In this document: in pieces, positions 55,110 to 64,000 of the stretch
Layout of the letters: each line of letters begins with the position of its first letter
Position numbering within the stretch: the first letter of the stretch is position 1
Assembly (NCBI GenBank): GCA_905116865.2
Contig: CAJHNH020006223.1
Location: 541,504-605,503 of the forward strand
Length of the DNA stretch: 64,000 nt
Source of the DNA: Candidula unifasciata
Taxonomy: Eukaryota; Mollusca; Gastropoda; Stylommatophora; Geomitridae
Direction: 5' to 3'
The notes under the pieces: model-generated
The model's database searches: none
What the model was told of the DNA's origin: nothing
What the model saw: the letters and a program-made list of their open reading frames with translations, nothing else
Program-made: the position numbers and the translations under genes

Positions 55110-55399
55110 AAAACTGCAAATTCTTTTATTTCATCCTTAATCCTAATCTATGCAGCAAATCAGCTTCTATGTTTCTAGCACCTTATGTCGGCCCGATCGC
55201 TGGCGTGAAAACGAATTGTCTGCGTTTCTTAGGATTTGTTTTCTTGGTAGATCTGGAAGCTCAGTTTTAAATTTCGGCTCTGTAGGAATTCGAACACGCG
55301 AAAACCAAAGCAACAGACTGGTGCGCACTAACCACTGAGAAACCAGGAATAAAATTGCTAAAATTAACATTATGTGCCACCCGCACATAAGCAACTTGA

Positions 55400-55800
55400 A
55401 TATCGAATTGAGTCTTTGGAGATGTGGGTATACAGAAGAATAGGTCGATTTTATGAAAACAAAAGCAGTTCAATACAGAGTTTCTGGAAAGGCTACAAAT
55501 AAAAAAAGAACTATTGAAAGAGGGGAAAAGGAGACAATTGAAATACTTTGGCCACATTAAAAGACAAGCAAAAAGTTTTTAAAAACTATACTGGGGAGGG
55601 GGGAGGAGGCTAAAGGCAAAAGAGCAAGAGGTAGGCTACGATACAATCTGGGCGGAGATAGACGAGCAGTAGTTTGAGAGCGTGTACAATCAGGACAAGA
55701 GACAGAACCTGTTGGAGATCCATTGCAGCTAACCTTTACTGTGGAGACGGCACCTGGTTGAGCCAACTGTCCAATGAAGGTTGGCTACAGTGTTTATACT
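55400..55800 (+). pseudogene. LINE ORF2 C-terminal fragment
   Basis: MWVYRRIGRFYENK, KRRQLKYFGHIKRQAKS and KGKRARGRLRYN resemble the LINE block W-x-x-R-R-[IM] ... F-G-H-[IV]-x-R ... G-K-R-x-R-G-R. A 45-bp piece of it (TACTTTGGCCACATTAAAAG to TTTTAAAAACTA) recurs at 57894-57940 inside block C. Confidence 0.6.
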
Positions 55801-55808
55801 TATTAGGG

Positions 55809-56037
55809 TTAGTTGCGTATCCTTTACAGGACGTTGCAGAACCAACCCCAGCAGCCACTGATGTTTGTGTGGTTTCTCTAGGCACATTTACGTCCTGTAG
55901 TTTGCCATTGCTTACTGGACGGTCGGCCCCCTGATACCACTGTCGAAACCAACACAAGGCGCATGGCCTGCAGCTTGGATCGAACCCGGCACCCCGGCAT
56001 TACGAAGCGTTCGGATCGACTTAGCCACAGAGCCGAC
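55809..56037 (-). repeat. SINE-1 copy, near full length
   Basis: TTAGTTGCGTATCCTTTACA to CCACAGAGCCGACG, close to the 31181-31412 consensus in reverse. Confidence 0.9.
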
Positions 56038-56193
56038 GTCCATACTTATTATTTGTGAGTATTTCGAGGGAAAGTTCACCGCTTCTACGGGAGCATTCTA
56101 AAAAAAAAAAAAAATTTAACTTACGATTTTACTTAACCGAAGACTTAACTTTGATCTTTTTAAATAACATACAAAGAATAGGCAGTACAAGAT

Positions 56194-56759
<566 letters not shown>

Positions 56760-56764
56760 CTTTT

Positions 56765-56955
56765 ACCCCACCAGGACATCACACAAGCGACAAAAAGTGC
56801 CACTATGTGGATGAAGATCACCTGTGGAATGGTCCTAGGAACCGCATTCACCCTTTAGACCATATTTATGGCCGGGCTATTTTGCGGTCCTTGTCAAGAG
56901 CCCGAGTAGGCTTCAAAAACGAAAAATTGCATCACACAAGGGGATGACAAGTTAT
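56765..56955 (-). repeat. Repeat-4 at left edge of block C
   Basis: Minus-strand GAAGCCTACTCGGGCT to CCACCAGGACATC-type tail (plus strand CCCCACCAGGACATCACACA). It is the equivalent of 29551-29752 in block A. Confidence 0.8.
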
Positions 56956-57004
56956 TATTATATACAACAAGATTTTACTAATGTCTAACCTTTTACAGAG
57001 AAGT

Positions 57005-58110
57005 AATCTGAATGACGTGTGATGAGTGGGGGAAAACAAATACAATTTGTCAACAATAGATTCTCGATTATGAAGAAAATAAAAATAAAAAATAAAAATC
57101 ACGCATTTAAATTGTTTTGGACATTTTGGGCTGCTGCTTACTGCTACTTCAATTTGTGCATTCTATTAGCAAACAACACTTTTACAACACACAATTCAAA
57201 TGAGTACCTCAATCAGTATACGGTATTGCTCTTAACAATAATGTGTCGCGCTTCGAGCAGTATTATTGTGCCAGAGGCTAGCAAATTGAATGTTCTATAA
57301 CATAATCTCTGCCTGTTATCTTTACTTGGGTGTTGATCAAAAACTTGGAATTTAGTTCTGGTAACTACAGAAAGTTACCAACATTGACACAATTGTAGAT
57401 ATGTCAAGAGATTCGTCTCTTATATGCAGAATTACATTGGCAAATTGTTGTTTCTGTTGTTTAAAAAAATCGTTTTAAAAGATAATTTTCTTTTTAAAGT
57501 TCGGAGCTGGGTGACATGAAATTTTATTTTAAATAAATAAGCTAGAACAGACGCTTCTACTTTCTCGTTTGTCCTGAACAAAAGTGTGGTTACTTGTACT
57601 GGTTTGCTGCGAACTTACCAAATTGTCTACTTTTGATGCACTATTACGACATTAGCGGTCTTTCATCTGTGTTTTGCAATGTCGTCGAGTCTACCTAACT
57701 TTACTCCAAATATAACAGACAGATAATCCTTTCACAGGAGAATCGAGTCATAATTTGTTTTTAAACAGTAGATAAAGAGTCTGCATTATAACAGCTCGTT
57801 CACATCTGGAGATGTTTAACCACTTTGACAGGAGACCCCAGCAATAATCAATAAACATATGATATTCTTTGAGAAAACTACTATATACTGAAATACTTTG
57901 GCCACATTAAAAGACGAGCAAAAAGTTTTTAAAAACTAGGGCTAGTGCTAAATCATTAGTCTTCGTCTGCCATCTGGTTATTATTTCCTCAGGATGTATT
58001 TACAAAAACCAACAACCCAGGAACCTCATAATCAATAACTGGCATAGACATATGTTTATTACCAATAATACGATTGTATCAAACAATTGTTCTCTTCTTT
58101 TGCACAAAAA
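57005..58110 (+). other. Non-coding left arm of block C
   Basis: Matches 29815-31170 of block A minus its SINE-2. A 47-bp LINE-derived piece (57894-57940) is inserted between ACTATATACTGAAA and GGGCTAGTGC relative to A. Confidence 0.75.
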
Positions 58111-58127
58111 TATATTATGCTTTCCAC

Positions 58128-58575
58128 ACCTTCAGAGTTATCCCTATATTTTATAGACCAATCGGCACTCTGTGGGCGATGTAGTCAACCACAGCACTTT
58201 ACCTGGTAACCATTTAAAACCGGATCAACTTGGGAGCCAAGGTACTTCTATAGAACAATAGGTGTTTCGTCCTTTTCAGGACGAAATTTTTTGTTTTTTG
58301 AAGCCCCATCCTGGCTTTTGCCAGGGGCCGCAATATAGACAGGCCATAAATATGGCCAATTGTCTGAAAGCGATTTCTGGGACCTCTCCACGGCGATCCT
58401 CATCCACATGGTGGCACTTTGTGTCATCGGGTGTTTATCGCTTGTGTGATGTCCTAGTGGGGTAGAAAGTCAGTCAGTCAGTCGGAGCCAATGTATTTTT
58501 GTAGGGGAAACTGAACCAACGACATTCGGGTCTGCAGGAGAGCGTCTAGCCACTACATCATGGCGGGTTCGCTCA
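58128..58575 (-). repeat. SINE-2 split by Repeat-4
   Basis: The SINE-2 body (58128-58250) and head (58491-58575) are separated by Repeat-4. Block A has the same SINE-2 unsplit at 31424-31634. Confidence 0.8.
58264..58490 (+). repeat. Repeat-4, full length, inside SINE-2
   Basis: TTTCGTCCTTTTCAGGACGA start, GGCCATAAATATGGCC, TTTCTGGGACCTCTCCACGG, TGTGTGATGTCCTAGTGGGG and a (GTCA)n tail. Flanked by similar GAGCCAAGGTACTTCT / GAGCCAATGTATTTTT sequences, a likely ~15-bp target duplication. Confidence 0.85.
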
Positions 58576-58931
58576 TTATATAAAGGCTGACCTTTAAATG
58601 CGTCTCTGTTTGTCTTTTTCTCTTCTCTCAGCTGTAGACTCTGTTCCGTCTTTCAGCGTCAGGTTTTGAAGAATCTTCTGGTGCAAGCATTTGTGTGTAC
58701 TACGTAGATGGTGGTATTCAAGACCTCGGATAGTTCATCCACTATCCATCGCTTCCATAGGAAACATCTAGCCCTGTTTGTGTCTAAGAGCCTGTGGTGC
58801 ACTTCTTTGAGGTAGTCTTGACACAAGTCCCAGGCATATTGATCTGCGGTCTCTTACTGTAGTTTAGCTGTGGTTCTGTCTCAGTATATTTCCTGTTACC
58901 ATCCTCCCACTTCTCTAAGTTAAAAAAAAAG

Positions 58932-59160
58932 TTTGTTGCGTATCCTTTACAACATTGCAGAACCAACCCTACCATTAATCCTCTGTTGTGGTTTATCTAA
59001 GCAAATTTTACGTTCAGTAATTTGCCTTTTTCCTCCTCAACGATTAGCTCTCGGCACCACTGTCGAAACCAATGCAAGACAGACAGTCTGCAGCTGGGAT
59101 CGAACCCGGCACCCCGGCATTAAGAAGGGCGTTCGCAACGCCTAAGCCACAGATGCCGAC
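58932..59160 (-). repeat. SINE-1, private to block C
   Basis: A full SINE-1 absent from the equivalent site in block A (about 32545-32570). Target duplication not clean. Confidence 0.85.
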
Positions 59161-59474
59161 ATTCTTAACTGTTTACAAAAAATATTTACTTTTTGCTATA
59201 TAAGCCAACAAGACTGATACCAAGTGACAAGGGCCACAATTCCGACGTGAATCCAACAGGGACAGAGCCCATAATCCCTGTTCAACTGTATACAAGTTAT
59301 ACTGAAGCATCCTAGGGTTACGACCTCCTGTCCAATATCGATGAGTTCACAGTACAATGTCTGGCTTCAACTAGTCCCAGTGATTATGTCGGGGTAGCAA
59401 TCATAACTTTTAATGTATACTGCTGTAAGTCGCGGTCGCATTCAAATTCAGGACCGAAGGACGATTAATATATG

Positions 59475-59570
59475 TGTGTGTTTGTGCCTGTGTGTTTATG
59501 TGTGTGTGTGTGTGTGCCCACGTGTGTGTGTGTGCGTTCGTGTGAGTTTATATGTGTATGTGTGTGTTTA
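59475..59570. repeat. (TG)n-rich microsatellite
   Basis: Imperfect TG repeat equivalent to 52640-52745 in block B. Confidence 0.9.
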
Positions 59571-60069
59571 AGTGAGATTAATAGAAGGAGTCACTTAAAC
59601 TGAGGTAGCGCTTTGGCAATGATTACTACAGATCGAAGCACCTGCTAGTAACGCTGATGTTGGCGGCGGATGAGCCATAGACAAACCTGGTAAACTGTAA
59701 GCTCTACGAGAAATAAGAAGTTTGCGGGAATCAAGTGAGGGCCACGAATCTGCAGCTATGGTCAAACTGCAACGACATCAAATTAAATTGGATATGGCCA
59801 AATAAAAACCAATGCAGAGAGCTAAAGAAGAAGAATAGCCAACACAGAAGTTTACTGGTTCAAAAAAAAAAAAGGCGCATAGTTACTAAATCGAAAAAAG
59901 CAAACATATTTACAATTTTGACATTCTGCATCTTTGCAATGCGGTAAGTGAATTATTCAAATTTCACACAAGAATACCTTAGGGTTCCACCAATCAATTA
60001 ACACCTTTTTTTTCGCATCTGGTTCACGATAGTTTGTATGCATCGGCTTTTCCCGTTAGAATAGTATGT

Positions 60070-60440
60070 GGCCTCCTCTTGCGTGGATCAGTGACTGGCA
60101 TCTCCTGGGCATGGGTGCCATCAGATGTCTGATGTGGGCTTGTGGGATGACTTCCCACTCTTCCTGGAGTGCCTAGAACAGATCACGACCATTGGCTGGA
60201 GCAATGTTTCGACTAGAAACACGTCTTTGCAGCTCATCCCACAGATGCTCTATCAGACTCATGTCTGCAGACAGGGACGGTCAGAGAAATGTTTGAATGT
60301 TATTGGCAGCCAGGAACTGCGTGGTCAACCGTGCAGAATGGAATCTGGCGTGGTCCTGTTAAAAAAGATATCTGTTGTTATGCCAAAATGAAAGGACATG
60401 TGGTCGAAGAATTTCATGAACGTATCGTTGCGCCTCCAGA
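60070..60440 (-). pseudogene. Tc1-2 transposase, C-terminal half (block C)
   Basis: The minus-strand frame matches 51757-52138: EAQRYVHEILRPHVLSF-type sequence, SDMSLIEHLWDELQRRVSS-type sequence with the catalytic Glu, then MAPMPRRCQSLIHARGGHI-like end. It is decayed. The N-terminal half is not present in block C. Confidence 0.8.
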
Positions 60441-60639
60441 AAGTGTCTAGAGAAATTTGATGAAAGGGAAAATACCAAACTGCAACTCCAAGTTTTAGAG
60501 GGTGGGAAACACACCATGGTGTAGCTAACAGAGATATAGGGACCGAGTATTCACCTGAATAAGTGGGTCATTCCGCAGCTGGGCAGACAAGGGCACCCAC
60601 TTGTCCTGACAGTCGGAAATTACTGTGGAAGGAGCAGGT

Positions 60640-61400
60640 TAAAATACACAATGTGGACGTGGAAGGCAAAGTGAAACCACCTCATTATTTTCCCAAGAAA
60701 ACTCATAAGAAAACGCACAAATGGCTAAACAGAAATGGATGACCGAAGAAATTTTAAAGGTAATGGTTGACAGAAAGCAGTGCATGAATGACAAAGAAGA
60801 ATATGACAAGATAAATAAAGAAAAAAAGCATAAGTGTATGGAGGCAAAAGAAGAGTGGCTAAATAAACAATGCAATACAATTGAACAGTCCTGTTAAGGA
60901 AGCAAAAAGTGTGCATAAACGAATTCACGATCCAACTGAATGAAAGATACGAATAAACAACAGGATGTCTGAAATCAAAAGCAAAAGAGATATTAATAAT
61001 AATAATAACTACATGGAATGAATCCATTAGAGAGTTATATGAAAGAGAGCAGAATTACCAGAATAAAGAAATTCAGAAGGTCCGTCTATACTAAAAGAAG
61101 AAGAAAGCGAGTCTATTAAACATATGAAGAAAGGAAAGCTAACTGGGCCAGATGAAATTTCAGTAGAAGAATTAGAAGTACTAGGGGAATCTAGGGTAGA
61201 AATATAAACTAAGCTGTTGAATGACATTGATAACACTGGGTACATTCCAAGTGATATGATAAAATCTTTATTTATCGTGTTACCCAAAAGACCAGGAGCA
61301 ATTGAGTGTGAGGAATTTCGTACAATCAACTTAATAAATTATGTCACCAAATTACTACTTAGAATTGTCATTGGAAGAACAAAAAAAAAAAAATGTACTC
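60640..61400 (+). pseudogene. LINE in block C, RT N-terminus only
   Basis: MTEEILKVMVDRKQCMNDKE-like linker, then KHMKKGKLTGPDEISVEELE, LLNDIDNTGYIPSDMIKSLF and INLINYVTKLLLRIVI, same family and same insertion point as the LINE in block B. It stops at a poly-A run at 61380, after which the LINE and Tc1-2 N-terminal half are missing. Confidence 0.8.
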
Positions 61401-61549
61401 GAATTTGTGTTTCAGTTTCTAGGATTCAGCTATTTGCTTCATTTTAATCAATTAATACTGTAGTATGCACATGACGAGATACAGCAAAATGTGTCAGGCA
61501 ATAAATTGTGCAGTCTATTGTTTGTGTCTTCTTTCTTTAAACATCATTA
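61401..61549. other. Short unidentified repeat at deletion junction
   Basis: About 75 bp of it (CGAGATACAG ... TTGTGCA ... TTTGTGTC) resembles 3841-3915. Origin unknown. Confidence 0.4.
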
Positions 61550-62720
61550 GCTCGTCGCAATTCCTCTCAAACGGTCAGGAACCGACAAGTACTCGAAGAC
61601 CCTGCATAGGTCCTGTACCGATAATGCCAGAACCAACTGCATTTGGTAAACCGGTATCGTCAATGGGCCGATGAGAGCGAGTGGCGATGAGTTTATTTTA
61701 GAGACGAATCGAATAGTGACTTTGTGCTCCAGGGACACGATAGACGGAAGAGGGTTTAAGGTAGCTTACAACTGCGAGAGTAAAGTTCTTCCATAAGCTG
61801 ATGGAGGTGCTCTGATATATCAGCTTCGTGAAAAGAAGTGATCTTGTAGAAAATGTGAATGCCCAAAGAGGCGTCGCAAAACTTCTTCCTCCTCAGCCCA
61901 CCAGCTTCTGACTGCACAATGGTAGATTTTTCAGACCTCACGTGACACTACTCACACCCAGTTCCTCACTGACAACAACATCCAGACTATTCCATGACCA
62001 ATAATGTCATCAGACATGCCCCTCGTAGAACACTTAAGTGATGGACTCGAGAGACGAGTCCGAGACCAATCATGTCGCTAGATATGACCTCCATAGAACA
62101 CTTATGTGATGGACTCGAGAGACGAGTCCGTGACCAATCATGTCGCTAGACATGACCTTCATAGAACACTTAAGTGATGGACTCGAGAGACGAGTCCGTG
62201 ACCAATCATGTCGCTAGACATGACCTCCATAGAACACTTATGTAATGGACTCGAGAGACGAGTCCGAGACCAATCATGTCCCTAGACATGACCCCCATAG
62301 AACACTTATGTGATGGACTCGAGAGACGAGTCCGAGACCAATCATGTCGGTAGACATGACCTCCATAGAACACTTATGTGATGAACTCGAGAGACGAGTC
62401 CGTCAGTTAGACGTGGCTTAAACAGTTGTCTCGTACACTGCAAGAAGATTGAACAGCCACCCCACAACAGATCCGACAGCTAATGAGATCAATACGGAAG
62501 AGATGTTCACCGATAGAGGCCATACATCCTACTGAAACAGAGATCCCATTTGCAAAATAATAAAAGTGCAAATCCAATGTAACTGACATCATTGCACTGC
62601 TCAAGTCGTAAAGTTGTTCACGTCAAGATTTAACAATAATTTACGTTGGTACAACTTTGAAGTTGGCTGTTTATTACATCTACGATAGTGTTGCGTTCTC
62701 TTTTGTGTGGACAGTGTAAT
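61550..62720 (+). mobile_element. Tc1-1, copy C, 5'-truncated
   Basis: SRRNSSQTVRNRQVLEDPA-type start, FRDES-like first catalytic region (about 61705), the QQDN region deleted (TTTTTCAGACCTCACGTG), then the 68-bp array, the C-terminal TPQQIRQLMRSIRKR and a terminus TCTTTTGTGTGGACAGTGTA at about 62695-62714. It ends about 195 bp before the receptor start codon. Confidence 0.85.
61990..62402. repeat. 68-bp tandem repeat, copy C (6 units)
   Basis: The clearest copy. Starts of ACCAATCATGTC fall at 62065, 62133, 62201, 62269 and 62337, exactly 68 bp apart. Most units carry two perfect 6-bp hairpins, CATGTC-GCTA-GACATG and GACTCG-AGAGA-CGAGTC, plus the coding stretch for the transposase IEHL motif. 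Confidence 0.95.
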
Positions 62721-62907
62721 TAAATCTGGCATAATATTTGTTGCCTCCAAGGTGGGGGTATCTGGTTCCTGTGAAATGAATGTGAAATGAATTTGAATGA
62801 AAAAGAATTTGTAACGTATTTGTCATTTTTTTCCCTAGAATGAAAAAAAAATTAACTCGTGATTGAACAGTTCATTAAGTTGCAGAATAACCTTGACAAT
62901 TTCCACC

Positions 62908-63966
62908 ATGGAACTGTTTAACAGCTCCATCTATAACCGAGCAGAAAGTGAGGACATCAATTACCTTATGACAATACAAATTACAGAGAGGCTACATCAA
63001 ATATTACTACTAATCAACAGTTTAATTCTGTGCGGATTGATAAGTTTTTTTGGAGTCGTTGCTAATATTATTAATTTAATTGTCTTTTATCGACAAGGTT
63101 TATATACAACCATTAATATTAGTTTATTCGCGTTGGCGGTGTCCGACATTTCCTGTTTGTTTTTACAATTGTGGATGATTGTTACTTTTTTGATGCCTCT
63201 TTTTGGATTACCTTTCGTTTACATAGACCTAATGCACACGACTGGAGGATGGCCCCATGAAGCATTTTGTAGATTGACCTGCACAATAACCGTCTATATC
63301 ACGCTCGAGAGATGTTTGTGTGTTGTTTTCCCGCTGACAGTTACACAAATAATTACCGTCAAGAAAACGGCAGTAATTATTCCGTGTATTTACATGTTGA
63401 CTTTACTATTCTGGATTCCTACCTTTATGTCAAGTCCAATGGGGTGGAAATTGCACCCCAGTATAAACCGAACACTTTTTAGTGCAATTCCGACAAAAAG
63501 GGACCTTGAAGTTCAAAACGTCCTCGTTAATATAAACGCCTGCTTTGGAATTTTTTCAGTTACGTCTGTGGTCGTTTTCACATCTGTCTTAATCTACAAA
63601 CTGAGAGAGAAAACCGCCTGGCGTCGATCAGCAAATATTCAACAGAAGAAAGCGGAAACATTGTCTAACAGAGACAGATCTACTTTAACAATGGTTATCA
63701 TGATTGCTCTTATTGTGGCGGTATGCTACGCACCGTCTGTCATACTGTGTCTTGTAACATTCTTCGAGCCAGAGTTTGGTTTGGGAGGCAGATATATCCA
63801 GCTACATGATGCATGCTGGTCGTTTGCTCTTGTTCTTGAGAACCTTAACTCAAGTATTAATATTTTCTTGTATTTAAAAATGAGCTCAAAATACAGAGAT
63901 ACTTTTAGCCGTCTGTTTAGTTTTTGCAGAATTCGAAATATGTCCCCACGATTACATAAGAAATAA
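62908..63966 (+). CDS. Rhodopsin-class GPCR, chemosensory-type, 352 aa
   Basis: Intact single-exon paralogue of the receptor at 36641-37699, same length, about 48 substitutions by hand alignment (about 86% identity) and no indels. The start ATG has a near-ideal context (CCACCATGG). All landmark motifs are kept: LFALAVSD in TM2, C121 and ERC in TM3, CYAPS in TM6, NSSINIFLY in TM7, and NRT glycosylation in ECL2, again with no ECL2 cysteine. Differences concentrate in the N-terminus, TM2-TM5 and outer loops; helix 8 and the C-tail (MSPRLHKK) are almost unchanged, a pattern expected if ligand sites diverge while coupling is preserved. Its 5' flank back to the Tc1-1 terminus is shared with copy A. 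Expression is unknown. Confidence 0.92.
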   Translation: MELFNSSIYNRAESEDINYLMTIQITERLHQILLLINSLILCGLISFFGVVANIINLIVFYRQGLYTTINISLFALAVSDISCLFLQLWMIVTFLMPLFGLPFVYIDLMHTTGGWPHEAFCRLTCTITVYITLERCLCVVFPLTVTQIITVKKTAVIIPCIYMLTLLFWIPTFMSSPMGWKLHPSINRTLFSAIPTKRDLEVQNVLVNINACFGIFSVTSVVVFTSVLIYKLREKTAWRRSANIQQKKAETLSNRDRSTLTMVIMIALIVAVCYAPSVILCLVTFFEPEFGLGGRYIQLHDACWSFALVLENLNSSINIFLYLKMSSKYRDTFSRLFSFCRIRNMSPRLHKK

Positions 63967-64000
63967 TACAATATAGAAATGAACTTCGGACTCCCCTTCA

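Larger units (their letters stand above)
56765..64000 (+). repeat. Segmental duplication, copy C (runs off window)
   Basis: Collinear with block A from the Repeat-4 at its left edge to beyond the receptor stop, and with inverted block B over 59200-61400. It is shorter than A and B in its centre because LINE and Tc1-1 5' sequences are deleted around 61400-61550. The right border is not in the window. Confidence 0.9.

Noticed and set aside
61990..62402. CRISPR-like array of regular repeats
   Set aside because: Units are contiguous with no unique spacers, the context is eukaryotic, and each unit derives from a transposase coding sequence.
61990..62402. Hammerhead-type ribozyme tandem repeats
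   Set aside because: GACGAGTCCG looks reminiscent, but the conserved CUGAnGA and GAAA core elements are not both present with the right stems.

Overview
Nothing in this window looks prokaryotic. It is transposon-dense animal DNA: split exons with GT-AG borders, several families of tRNA-derived SINEs, non-LTR retrotransposons, Tc1, hAT and piggyBac relics, long microsatellites and many poly-C/poly-G runs. The single-exon rhodopsin-class receptors look like the lineage-specific chemosensory-type GPCRs known from gastropods (sea slugs, Aplysia), so a heterobranch mollusc is my best guess. That assignment is inference, not proof.

Left third (about 1-17.5 kb). Three minus-strand exons at 13082-13023, 5159-5026 and 1748-1619 join in frame into the N-terminal half of a tetraspanin (start methionine, TM1, EC1, TM2 with GCCG). 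The remaining exons must lie left of the window. Its large introns hold SINEs, LINE 3' ends, a 934-bp hAT element and a 210-bp hAT-type MITE with target-site duplications, a 54-bp-unit minisatellite of about 1 kb, and microsatellites. A piggyBac-like relic lies at about 16.3-16.7 kb.

Middle (17.6-29.2 kb). On the minus strand lie a decayed LINE ORF2 (endonuclease, RT, RNase H) and, downstream of it, an ORF1 with three zinc knuckles. This order is reversed from an intact element, so two copies are juxtaposed. A 1350-bp hAT element with a perfect 8-bp TSD follows, then a degenerate tandem array with a poly-C tract in most units.

Right half (29.5-64 kb). One chemoreceptor-containing block occurs three times: copy A (about 29.55-37.75 kb, plus), copy B (about 42.5-52.9 kb, inverted) and copy C (about 56.8 kb to the window end, plus). 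A and C carry intact 352-residue GPCRs; B is a pseudogene lacking TM7. Each receptor lies just downstream of the same dead Tc1-like transposon, whose transposase segment around the catalytic Glu has become a 68-bp tandem repeat. Comparing the copies gives empty and filled sites for many SINE, LINE and LTR insertions. The shared insertions and the receptor sequence both support (A,(B,C)).

The host genes I can support are therefore one partial tetraspanin and three GPCR copies (two intact). Nearly everything else is mobile-element debris. Repeat family names (SINE-1, SINE-2, SINE-3, Repeat-4, Repeat-5, Tc1-1, Tc1-2) are my own working labels.
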